A stretch of 9,527 nucleotides of DNA from JAYWIG01 sp043789035 (GCA_043789035.1 JAYWIG010000248.1:1-9527); one strand, 5' to 3'; positions 1 to 5,980 are shown, counted from the first letter of the stretch. A program made the numbers and translations. The notes: generated from the sequence alone by a model not told the origin.

Positions 1-210
1 GAGCAACTTGTTGCATCACAGCTTCCAGAGCTCTCCGCAAAACTTCTGGAACTCGCGCGCGAGCAGGGAAAACTAACCGTTGGCGATGCTGAAACCCACA
101 CTCAAGCCAAGCGCAGCACAATCAAACTTCACCTGAGCAAACTTGTCGCATCAGGGCACCTAGTGCAGCATGGTGAAAAAAGAGGGTCGTGGTACAGCTC
201 GGCAAATTGA
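1..210 (+). CDS. C-terminal winged-helix domain of a truncated protein (Fic- or AAA_4-like)
   Basis: Frame 1 is open from the window edge to TGA at 208-210, giving 69 residues with no start in view. The residues read as one helix-rich winged-helix domain: ELSAKLLELAREQGKLTVGD is the first helical pair, KRSTIKLHLSKLVASGHLV is the recognition helix, and a wing ends in GEKRGSWY. This layout is typical of the C-terminal winged helix appended to many Fic/DUF4172 AMP-transferases and to AlbA_2/AAA_4 ATP-binding proteins, where it binds DNA or mediates autoregulation. The catalytic part lies outside the window, so the enzyme class is not determined. The frame has no internal stop, unlike most genes further right, so the gene may be intact. 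Confident as coding; the family is a guess between two. Confidence 0.75.
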   Translation, partial: EQLVASQLPELSAKLLELAREQGKLTVGDAETHTQAKRSTIKLHLSKLVASGHLVQHGEKRGSWYSSAN

Positions 211-256
211 GGTGGATTGAAGCCCTGTGCGTTGCTAGCATTTGGCGAAAGATAAC

Positions 257-275
257 CTTATCTGCGGCGGATAAG
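257..275. repeat. Small hairpin CTTATC/GATAAG
   Basis: A six-base perfect stem with loop TGCGGCG lies 47 bases past the stop codon of the winged-helix gene. It could slow or end transcription, but there is no T tract on either side. Confidence 0.3.
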
Positions 276-350
276 AAATCCAACCACACGAGCCAAAGTG
301 ACAAACTGTTTTCACGCCTGAATTTGACTGCCTTTGCGTCGATTCGCAAT

Positions 351-371
351 GCCGTTTGCGCTATAAACGGC
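351..371. repeat. Small hairpin GCCGTTT/AAACGGC
   Basis: A seven-base perfect stem with loop GCGCTAT. There is no U tract after it. Its role is unknown; it may be chance or part of the transposon end. Confidence 0.3.
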
Positions 372-498
372 ACCAGAAATGGCAACTTCCCTTTGAAAAA
401 TGGCTCTATCTGCGTCTTAGGCTCGGTCGGGCAACACCTCTCCCATACACACCTCAGTGCTTGATTTTTAGTGCCCTATTTTTGCTACTCACACTCGC

Positions 499-2042
499 TT
501 ACCAATGCAGCGACTGATCTTGATCGGCGGCATTTGGATACGTCGCATTGACTTCCCATTCGCTAGCAGTCGCGCTATCCCATAAATCACTTTGCGGTGG
601 CCCTCGCGCTGGGTGAGTCTTGAGCGCTTCCGTCGGCAATCCCACATGCGCTAGGATTTGTCTGATCTGGCTGGCCTGCACCACAAAGGCAATGATCTTC
701 ATGCACCCTCCGCAGCGGCCGCACTGCAAAGGATCGGTCTCGTACACCCGGGAGATTAACTTGGGGTCTGCTGCAAGCGGCTGGCCTTAGTTACGACAGT
801 CAGGTCGCTGGTCGTTAGCGGAGAAATTGAGTCGCCTTCGGCTACGGTCACGGCTGGAATTACTTGCGGTGTCACTTGCCCGCGTTGCGGTGCGTTCGGG
901 GCTAGTACACCATAGTAGCGATGCCGGTGCTGCCGAGGCGGAGGTACCAACGCTGCGATTCGTGCGATGAATTCCAGCGGTGTTAGGACGATCTCGCGTT
1001 CTTGCTTGCCACCGACGCTTGTGCCGCCCTGCTCGCCTGCGGGTGCTTTTGGGCAACGATAAACCACTTTCTCATCCTCAATCCGAATTCGCTGGCCCGC
1101 AAACGGTGGCCGGGCGCAGTAACGCAGTAATCGCTCTAAGCCTTGCCTATCGTGTTGACCAATACGAACCCTGGCATCCACGCTAAAACCGCCGCCGTGT
1201 GGGTAAGACTGCATAGTTTTAGCATCACCACTGTCAATGTAACCGCGCTTGACGAACGTTCTGAGTAATCGCCTGCGAACCGTTTGTTGCACTTGCGCAA
1301 TAAAGTCTTTGCTGAACGGCTTAGAAGGGTAAAACTGCATGCCTTGGTCGGTTGGTTTGAAAACACCATCAACCACACAGACGTGCAAGTGAACATGTTC
1401 GTTTGGACTTGAGCCACAACGAAGTTGCTGCAGAAGACTAACTTGCTTGCAAGTTATGTCGGAACTAAAGCGGTGGATGAAAGCGACAGCGCCAATCTGG
1501 TGCTTATTGATTTCTCCAGTAGTAGCACCTTCAGAAGTTTTGCAGCGCTCAATTAGCGCCGACCGTATTGCCCGAAGAAACAATCGTAACGCGCAGTTAA
1601 ATGCGGTTGCATGGAGTTGCATAAAATATCGCAACCGCTTGGGCACGGATAGCACCCACTGCCTTACAGGCTGGACCGGAAACACATGCTCAACCAGATG
1701 CGCTGCTGTTTCATTCATGCGTCTTGCGCAGCACGACAGGCACACCCCTCGGCCTTTGCAGGAAAACGCCACTAAAAAATCATGGCCGCTGTCGCCACAG
1801 CGGGCTCTGGCGAAGCCATTTGCAAACACGCCACACTCCAAATACTTGCGAAAGGCTTGCTCCACAAATCGCGGGGGCGTGTGATGATCGCCCTGCCCGT
1901 CAAATTGCCCGCTGCTCGCTAACTCCAACCACATTTCGAAATGCGTTTGGATCGTTTGATACAGCGCTGTCACCTTGGGATTGCGGGCTTGGTAGGCTTG
2001 AGTTGGTTGAGGTTTGCGAGATGTCGCGCCGCATTGGGTCAT
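499..2042 (-). pseudogene. IS91-family HUH transposase, copy 1, frameshifted near its C-terminus
   Basis: This encodes a rolling-circle (HUH) transposase of the IS91/IS801 group, which nicks and joins single-stranded DNA. The main frame runs from ATG at 2042 to TAA at 756 (428 aa). Visible parts are an N-terminal zinc-finger region (residues 82-104, FSCKGRGVCLSC), the VRQWVLSVPKRLRY block (126-139), the HUH motif HVHLH (216-220), and GLERLLRYCARPPFA (301-315) with the presumed nucleophile Tyr308. The C-terminal zinc ribbon (CGRCGGCMKIIAF) lies in another frame at 499-747. Copy 2 shows the missing join: about 19 bases have been lost around position 760, so the gene is broken. Within the first zinc pair, Cys-x-x-Cys reads Cys82-x-x-Ser85. 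About 17 extra residues seem to sit between the HRF and GSS residues before the HUH motif. No strong ribosome binding site precedes the chosen ATG. The family call is firm; the exact element name is not known. Confidence 0.85.
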
Positions 2043-2135
2043 CAGCTGACGCTACGGCTAGCGATTTATGCAGGCAATACCTCCTTAGAGCTAGGCCAAA
2101 CGGATCAACGATTAGTGCAAAGTAAAAAGTCAACA

Positions 2136-2260
2136 GCGTCCCGTAGGGGAGTCGCCTACATGCGTGGCGTTCGCTTGCGCTCTCGTCCACTTACACAGGC
2201 AGCTATTTCGCCGTTAGGCGAAACCCTTCGACTCCCTCACGCAACAGTCCATTGGGACTG
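2136..2260. repeat. Hairpin-rich repeat segment next to the IS91 copy
   Basis: The segment opens with GCGTCCCGTAGGGGA (2136-2150), a 15-base core shared with the repeat at 3161-3193 and nearly so with 2319-2351. GGGAGTCG (2147-2154) pairs with CGACTCCC (2229-2236). Inside that pair lies a perfect hairpin TTTCGCC-GTTA-GGCGAAA (2206-2223). A further perfect hairpin CAGTCC-ATTG-GGACTG follows at 2245-2260. Nested stems and a core repeated elsewhere suggest a small non-coding mobile repeat (REP- or MITE-like). The style recalls short palindromic repeats common in cyanobacteria and some large sulfur bacteria, but that is only a resemblance. Confidence 0.6.
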
Positions 2261-2318
2261 CTACTACGCGCCACCAAACAAAAAGCCCCCGAATTTACAT
2301 GCGAGAGCTTTTCCTATT

Positions 2319-2351
2319 GACGTCCCGTAGGCGTGGCAAATTATCCCCGGT
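2319..2351 (+). repeat. 33-bp direct repeat, left copy
   Basis: It matches 3161-3193 at 30 of 33 positions in the same orientation. The shared ends are CGTCCCGTAGG and GGCAAATTATCCCCGGT. With the right copy it brackets the toxin-antitoxin pair. This copy lacks the CCGGGGATA arm that forms a stem in the right copy. Confidence 0.8.
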
Positions 2352-2396
2352 ATATTTTGTAGGACCAAGAATAAGAATCTAGGGCATGTAAATCCT

Positions 2397-2594
2397 TTAT
2401 GTCGCGCCCTTGCCGCGTTCAAGTATCGACGATAAGTTTTGTCTGTTTGCAGCCTTCGCAATGACTTTAAGATCAAAATTGGCCTCTAAATTGATAATCC
2501 GTTTAACCTCCCAAAGTTCTTCGAGAATGGGATCTACCGAATCCAATCTGACTATCGGAACGGGAGCTGCTACGATATCCTTAGCATTTTTCAT
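2397..2594 (-). CDS. Small protein paired with a PIN toxin, putative antitoxin
   Basis: This encodes 65 residues and starts at ATG 2594. The start overlaps the stop of the upstream toxin as ATGA and is preceded by AGAGG seven or eight bases before it, which supports translational coupling. The product carries MKNAKDIVAAPVPIVRLDS, then a charged helical stretch DPILEELWEVKRIINLEANF. It has no membrane segment or catalytic motif. Similar small DPILEELW proteins sit beside PIN-domain genes in many bacteria, so it most likely binds and neutralises the toxin. That is inferred from position and size, not from a known DNA-binding motif. The gene order, toxin first, is the reverse of most vapBC operons. 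The frame is intact although the toxin frame is not. Confidence 0.7.
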   Translation of the reverse strand: MKNAKDIVAAPVPIVRLDSVDPILEELWEVKRIINLEANFDLKVIAKAANRQNLSSILERGKGAT

Positions 2595-3069
2595 TTCAAC
2601 ACCTCTAATAAATCTTGCGGGGTCGCGAGTAATGGCACATTAAAACCTAATTCTCTCAATTGAGTCTGTAGCCGAAACTTAGGTTCAGGTCCAACCATGT
2701 GCGAAAAGTTCCAAGACGCTATAAACTGAATATGACTGAGCGCTGCAATAGCAATATGTAGCGCATCTTCTGGTTCTTGTTCAGGGATGGCCTTGAGACG
2801 AATCAATTCTGCAGCTAGAGTGATGGCTTCGTCGGTCACCTGAAGTACTTCGAGACCTTCGCAAGGCTGTGCCCTTTTAAAAGCAGCATCAGGATTACCT
2901 TTGCTAATCTCGCTAATAACTAAGCCTGAAATGATTGGGTCAAATCGTAGCCCCTTAAAGTCCCACCATTGCCGAGTAAATTCCTGACGTGCCACGGTCA
3001 AAAAATCACGGCTAGGCTTCGCTGTGAGATAGCTCACAGCTGAGTTTCGATATAAATTCTCGGTTTCAT
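2591..3069 (-). pseudogene. VapC-like PIN-domain toxin with a one-base frameshift
   Basis: PIN-domain toxins are Mg-dependent ribonucleases that use a cluster of acidic residues. From ATG 3069 the reading is MKPRIYIET and then runs into TGA at 3034-3036. Dropping to the neighbouring frame at about 3043 gives a continuous 150 residues starting SAVSYLTAKPSRD, so one base is missing and the restored protein would be about 159 aa. The join falls in the first catalytic motif (YIETS). The other PIN landmarks are present: the Glu of LVISEISKGN, the Asp of PEDALHIAIA, and SWNFSHM. An alternative start at 3181 keeps the second frame open, but it would translate the hairpin repeats and replace YIET with LYRN, losing the acidic residue. 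No clear ribosome binding site lies before 3069. The gene is followed directly by the 65-aa partner gene. Confidence 0.85.
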
Positions 3070-3098
3070 TATTGAATTTTACTGCGAACGCACTAGTT

Positions 3099-3120
3099 GG
3101 AGTCTCATCTGAGAGACTCC
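3099..3120. repeat. Hairpin GGAGTCTC/GAGACTCC
   Basis: An eight-base perfect stem with loop ATCTGA. It lies 30 bases upstream of the toxin start and is the first of three adjacent hairpins. It could be the toxin-antitoxin operator or part of a mobile repeat. Confidence 0.7.
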
Positions 3121-3125
3121 CGCGG

Positions 3126-3145
3126 AGCAGGTGAAAGCACCTGCT
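3126..3145. repeat. Hairpin AGCAGGTG/CACCTGCT
   Basis: An eight-base perfect stem with loop AAAG, five bases from the previous hairpin. The close stacking of stems suggests a structured repeat element, not independent sites. Confidence 0.7.
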
Positions 3146-3146
3146 A

Positions 3147-3193
3147 CCGGGGATAGATCTGGCGTCCCGTAGGGGAGGCAAATTATCCCCGGT
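3147..3193 (+). repeat. Inverted-repeat unit containing the right 33-bp direct repeat
   Basis: CCGGGGATA (3147-3155) pairs with TATCCCCGG (3184-3192), enclosing the core GGCGTCCCGTAGGGGAGGC. Bases 3161-3193 match 2319-2351 at 30 of 33 positions in direct orientation. With the two hairpins just upstream it forms one compact structured block of about 95 bases at the head of the toxin operon. Confidence 0.75.
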
Positions 3194-3286
3194 TCTGATA
3201 ATCGGGATACCAATCTATTTATATTCGACAAAACTACGAGGATCAAAACATGCCTAAGTCTCAAGCCCGTAATCATCCTTGAGCTG

Positions 3287-3544
3287 ATGTTTCACCGCCA
3301 ACACAATGACGACATCAAGCATTTCATCCCAGAAGTCCGTGCGACATAGCTGCTGTTTCTGGACTCGATCACCAACTCCCAAAGTTCGCTGTCTTAGTCG
3401 GAAAACGATACACTCCAGGAAATTTTTCGACTGTTAAAAGCTTTACTTAGGAGATTTGAGCATAGGGGCTTTTGGAATCTTCTTGATTGCCTTCGCCCAA
3501 TTGCTGAATTCTTAGCCATAGTTGGCCTACCCACTGCGCTCTGA
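3287..3544 (+). pseudogene. Possible decayed reading frame, unidentified
   Basis: From ATG 3287 the frame reads MFHRQHNDDIKHFIPEVRAT, a TAG, LLFLDSITNSQSSLS, another TAG, then SENDTLQEIFRLLKALLRRF and RPIAEFLAIVGLPTAL before TGA at 3542-3544. The texture (amphipathic helices, few rare residues) looks protein-like across two stops, so it may be a dead gene. I do not recognise the family. It stops where the pseudouridine synthase remnant begins in another frame. It could also be chance. Confidence 0.3.
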
Positions 3545-3828
3545 ATCGCGCATCGAAGAAAGCCCTGCGTTCATGCAAATGCATGAAGTCGACGGCGCAC
3601 CCAACGCAGTAACGTTTAGCGATCTAATAGAGAGAAACAAGGCACTCGCAAATTGTTTAGTGAAACCCGAGACCGGTAAGAAACACCAAATTTGAATTCA
3701 TTTTTGCACGTTAGGTATACCCCTCATGAACGATCAAATTTACCCAGTGCTAATGCCCGCTGGGCAAGATGACTATTCGAAACCCCTCCAGCTACTGGCG
3801 AAAGAAATTCGATTTATCGACCCGATTG
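3525..3828 (+). pseudogene. RluA-type pseudouridine synthase, C-terminal remnant
   Basis: Enzymes of this family convert uridine to pseudouridine in rRNA or tRNA. In frame 3 the residues read RIEESPAFMQMHEVDGAPNA, then LVKPETGKKHQI, a TGA at 3693-3695, IHF, and LGIPLMNDQIYPV. This is the family's C-terminal signature (P-x-TG-x-x-HQ-[LI]-R-[VI]-H followed by LG-x-P-[IL]-x-x-D-x-x-YP). The stop replaces the conserved Arg and fits a single CGA to TGA change. The tail SKPLQLLAKEIRFIDP is typical of RluA-like proteins of this subgroup and is cut at about 3828 by IS91-derived sequence. The catalytic Asp motif (HRLDxxTSG) should lie upstream and is missing. The gene is therefore truncated at both ends and carries a nonsense mutation. 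Family assignment is confident; the exact substrate is not known. Confidence 0.8.
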
Positions 3829-4502
3829 ACGCTACAATTATGCAGTCTTACCCTCACCGTGGCGGTTTCAGTGTGGATACCAGCGTTCGGATTGGGCAAC
3901 ATGATATGCAAGGCTTAGAGCGATTATTTCGCTACTGCGCGAGGCCGCCGTTTGCGGGCTAGCGGATTCGAATTGAAGGCGAGCAAATCGTTTATCGTTG
4001 CCCTGGTTTTCACGCCCCTAGAATTCATTGCACGAATCGTAGCGTTAGTCCCCCCGCCACGCCAGCACCGGCATCGTTACTCTAGTTGCGGCATAACGTG
4101 GTTCGCACACTAGCCTACTTTGAAACTCGCGCTGTGACCCCAACCGAGGGGACTCAACAACTCAAATAACGACCGCCGATCCGAGTATCGAAACTAAGGC
4201 AATTTGTGTCCGTCAATTGAGCCATTACGGCTGGGCCAAGTTAATCACAAGGGGGTACGAGGCCGATCGCTTTCTGTGCGGTCATTGCGGTGGGCGTATG
4301 AAGTTAATCGCGTTTGTAATGCAGGCCAGCGAGATCAAGAAAATTCTGGCTACTGTAGCGTTGCCTACGGAGGCAGCTGAAGTTCACAAATTGACTCACC
4401 GAGCACGAGAGCAGCCGCAAAGTGATTTGTGGGATAACGCGCAAGCTGCCGAATGGGAAGTCAATGAGATGTATCCAGATTCAGCCAATCAAGATCAATC
4501 GT
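3826..4502 (+). pseudogene. IS91-family transposase, copy 2, 5'-truncated and broken
   Basis: The translated pieces match copy 1 closely: MQSYPHRGGFSVD, VRIGQHDMQGLERLFRYCAR and PPFAG, then TAG at 3960-3962 where copy 1 has Gln. RIRIEGEQIVYRCP follows, then a frameshift into TPLEFIARIVALVPPPRQHR. After another break comes SHYGWAKLITRGYEADRFLC with the zinc ribbon CGHCGGRMKLIAF. Everything before the nucleophile region, including the HUH motif, is absent. The fragment is on the plus strand, opposite to copy 1, and differs from it at many residues, so it is a separate old insertion. Its left edge fuses in frame to the pseudouridine synthase remnant. It preserves the segment deleted from copy 1 (VRQLSHYGWAKL). 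Similarity stops near 4502. Confidence 0.85.
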
Positions 4503-4616
4503 CGGGTGGAACTACTTCTATTACGAAATTATATTGGCTATTCGCAGCAAACACAGGGAAATTTAGGCGCGACAATCAACCGATACTTCGGGTTATTGGG
4601 TTGAATTTCCTATTCG

Positions 4617-5258
4617 CTATGCCGAGCGCATGTTTCGCTTTCTCGCTGAAGCGCCAACCATTCCTAAGCCAACAATCATTAAAGCCCATTCGCTAGGTTC
4701 TGGTGCCGAGGAGACAAACTGATTGTCTTGAAATGTTTTGAAATTTAAATCTGTGCCTTGAAATGCTGCCACATAGGGCTGAGTACCGATGGTCGTATAA
4801 ATGTTTCCGGAAGTGTAATCGCCCAGAGAAAGAGAAAAATATGTCATCGGATAAGGGGCCGTTGACTCAAATTCCAGGAAATAAATTTGACTTGCGATCG
4901 CAGCAACGGGTGACCAATCTGCCTTAAAAACGCCAAAACCCGAGGACACGCTGTAAGTGCCTGCGGCAGCGGCAAGTACGGCTGATCCAACTGTCGTTGG
5001 CAAACCGGACCATAGCGTTATCTTCATTGCAGTCGGCGGAGCATAAGGATTATTCCCAGTGCCCAAGTAAACGCTAATTTCGGCTCCTGAGATATTGTTG
5101 GCAGTCTGAATAAACGATTGAACGACGGTTTCGGGGCCTGTTAGAGTGTGGCCAATCTGACCGGGACTATTCTGATCTAAAACCTGCGCCGCGCTTGCAA
5201 CTTGAAGTAAGAGCGTCGAAAGGGCTATTGCACCCAAAGATTTGAGAATGTAGTTCAT
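4617..5258 (-). CDS. Exported PEP-CTERM protein, 213 aa
   Basis: Proteins of this class are secreted and then processed by an exosortase, usually together with exopolysaccharide or biofilm genes. Residues 1-23 form a signal peptide ending ASA-A. The C-terminus (186-213) is a textbook sorting signal: PEPSEW, a hydrophobic helix ALMIVGLGMVGASA, then the basic cluster RKRNMR. The middle is Ser/Thr/Gly-rich with no cysteines; its fold is unknown, but IYFLEFESTAPYPMTYFSLS resembles other small PEP-CTERM proteins. The start at 5258 is supported by AAAGG about nine bases before it and by the signal peptide. A sigma-54-type promoter lies at 5299-5314. The gene stands alone and no terminator is obvious. 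The frame is undamaged. Confidence 0.9.
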   Translation of the reverse strand: MNYILKSLGAIALSTLLLQVASAAQVLDQNSPGQIGHTLTGPETVVQSFIQTANNISGAEISVYLGTGNNPYAPPTAMKITLWSGLPTTVGSAVLAAAAGTYSVSSGFGVFKADWSPVAAIASQIYFLEFESTAPYPMTYFSLSLGDYTSGNIYTTIGTQPYVAAFQGTDLNFKTFQDNQFVSSAPEPSEWALMIVGLGMVGASARKRNMRSA

Positions 5259-5298
5259 TGCTTAACGCCTTTGAATTGTCTTATGTAAATTTAAGGCG

Positions 5299-5314
5299 AG
5301 CAATATTCAAGCCA
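5299..5314 (-). promoter_or_regulatory. Sigma-54-type promoter of the 213-aa PEP-CTERM gene
   Basis: On the minus strand TGGCTTGAATATTGCT fits the -24/-12 consensus TGGCAC-N5-TTGCA, with GG and GC separated by exactly ten bases. The expected start of transcription is near 5288, giving a leader of about 30 bases that contains the ribosome binding site. The sister gene at 6221-7492 has the same arrangement, which raises confidence. RpoN with the PrsK/PrsR pair is known to drive PEP-CTERM genes in Zoogloea. Confidence 0.7.
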
Positions 5315-5323
5315 CCAAGGAAA

Positions 5324-5341
5324 CATTGATTGTAATCAATG
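5324..5341. promoter_or_regulatory. Palindrome CATTGATT-GT-AATCAATG, candidate activator site
   Basis: A perfect eight-base inverted repeat lies ten bases upstream of the -24 element, in the usual neighbourhood of sigma-54 activator binding. The half-site AATCAATG recurs upstream of the second promoter at 7569-7576. An activator such as PrsR is a plausible binder; this is inference. Confidence 0.45.
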
Positions 5342-5499
5342 ATTCAAGCAGTGGCGTTTTAAAGAGATCGAGCAAAAACTTAGACGTTCTAAAAATTTCC
5401 GACATTGGTTTTGTTATTGAACTACAGCAATGTGTTGAGCGCTTAATTCAGTCCAGCAGAACATCTAGTTTTTTCGCTTATGCGAAGCTTCACAGAACC

Positions 5500-5530
5500 G
5501 TAAGCGTCCGGCGAATACAGCTTGCATCGC
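5500..5530 (+). repeat. IS66-type terminal inverted repeat, copy A right end
   Basis: The sequence begins GTAAGCGTCCGGCGAATAC, with the GTAAGCG start typical of IS66-family ends. It lies 44 bases beyond the stop of the minus-strand transposase fragment, the spacing expected for the right end. It resembles the copy B end in its first 15 bases (GTAAGC-T-C-G-GA positions shared). Confidence 0.7.
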
Positions 5531-5543
5531 GGTAAAGCGAGCT

Positions 5544-5689
5544 TTAGATTAGCCGAGGCTTCCTGCAATGTGGCAACAACTCGTCGATTTGGTATTCGGT
5601 TGCGTTAATAATCGCTCCAGAATATCTTTCAAATAAGCATACAGATCGAGCCCATTGATCTTGGCACTTTAAGTCAAGCTCATGGCGAC
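5544..5689 (-). pseudogene. IS66-family TnpC transposase, C-terminal fragment (copy A)
   Basis: On the minus strand the residues read AMSLT, a TAA, then SAKINGLDLYAYLKDILERL and LTQPNTK. One frame over they continue IDELLPHCRKPRLI and end at TAA 5544-5546. This is the far C-terminus of TnpC, the DDE transposase of IS66 elements (usual form SAKxNGLxPYxYLxxxLERLP and IDELLPHxW). One nonsense change and one frameshift are visible in under 150 bases. All catalytic parts are missing. The upstream side abuts copy B, which points the other way. Confidence 0.8.
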
Positions 5690-5934
5690 AGCGTTACGCT
5701 GCAACGCTATAACGCTACCTGCAAATAACTTCCTGTTTGCAGGTACAGACGAAGGCGGAAAACGCGCCACCACGTCGTACAGTTTAATGGGCACCGCCAA
5801 AAATGCACTGCATCGACCCAGGGGCTTACCTGAAATATGTTCTCACCCACATCAGCGATCACAAGATCAATCGCATTGAAGAGCTGCTGCCTTAGCATGT
5901 AGCGGCGAAATTAGTACCAGCGAAAACGCTCTAG
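5682..5934 (+). pseudogene. IS66-family TnpC transposase, C-terminal fragment (copy B)
   Basis: The plus strand reads ATALRCNAITLPANNFLFAG, then TDEGGKRATTSYSLMGTAK. After a frameshift near 5800 it continues IDPGAYLKYVLTHISDHKIN and RIEELLP, TAG, HVAAKL, ending at TAG 5932-5934. The order AERALR - NFLFAG - GG-x-RA - YSL-x-GTAK - YL-x-x-VL-x-HI-x-DH - ELLPW is that of the TnpC C-terminus; the stop at 5893-5895 sits where the conserved Trp belongs (TGG to TAG). The subtype (AYLKYVLTHISDH) differs from copy A (YAYLKDILERL), so the two fragments come from two different IS66 elements. Confidence 0.85.
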
Positions 5935-5950
5935 AACAAACTTCGGATAA

Positions 5951-5980
5951 GCGTCAATGCGATGCTCACTGAATGCTTAC
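5951..5980 (-). repeat. IS66-type terminal inverted repeat, copy B right end
   Basis: Read on the minus strand it starts GTAAGCATTCAGTGAGCATC, an IS66-like end with one change from GTAAGCG. It lies about 46 bases after the copy B stop, matching the spacing of copy A. Confidence 0.6.

Larger units (their letters stand above)
211..498. other. Gene-free stretch with two small hairpins
   Basis: I see no convincing gene between the winged-helix gene and the IS91-type transposase. Open frames on both strands lack ribosome binding sites and recognisable protein texture. Two perfect stems are present: CTTATC/GATAAG at 257-275 with a 7-base loop, and GCCGTTT/AAACGGC at 351-371 with a 7-base loop. Neither is followed by a T run, so neither is a standard intrinsic terminator. 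Part of the stretch may be the 3' non-coding end of the IS91 element, but I could not place that boundary. Confidence 0.4.
5500..5980. mobile_element. Two IS66 right-end fragments joined back to back
   Basis: Two unlike IS66 remnants face outward from a junction near 5685: copy A toward its repeat at 5500 and copy B toward its repeat at 5980. Neither retains a left end, tnpA, tnpB or the catalytic core. One element inserted into another followed by internal deletion would produce this. No target-site duplication is visible around the pair. Confidence 0.75.

Noticed and set aside
189..464. Plus-strand 91-aa open frame after the winged-helix gene
   Set aside because: It starts inside the previous gene, has no ribosome binding site and no protein-like motif. 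The opposite-strand frame at 122-385 is equally open by chance.
747..756. Programmed frameshift joining the IS91 transposase to its zinc ribbon
   Set aside because: There is no slippery heptamer at the join, and comparison with copy 2 shows missing bases coding for conserved residues, so it is a deletion.
2136..3193. CRISPR array
   Set aside because: The repeats are two or three copies hundreds of bases apart with genes between them. There are no regular spacers.
4422..4604. Plus-strand 60-aa frame at the end of IS91 copy 2
   Set aside because: It overlaps the transposase remnant in a different frame and continues into unrelated sequence.
4503..4616. Gene fragment between IS91 copy 2 and the PEP-CTERM gene
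   Set aside because: One frame reads NYFYYEIILAIRSKHREI and then a stop. It is too short and unmatched to support.
5326..5535. Plus-strand 69-aa frame
   Set aside because: It starts in the palindrome upstream of a divergent promoter, runs into the IS66 terminal repeat and has no recognisable features.
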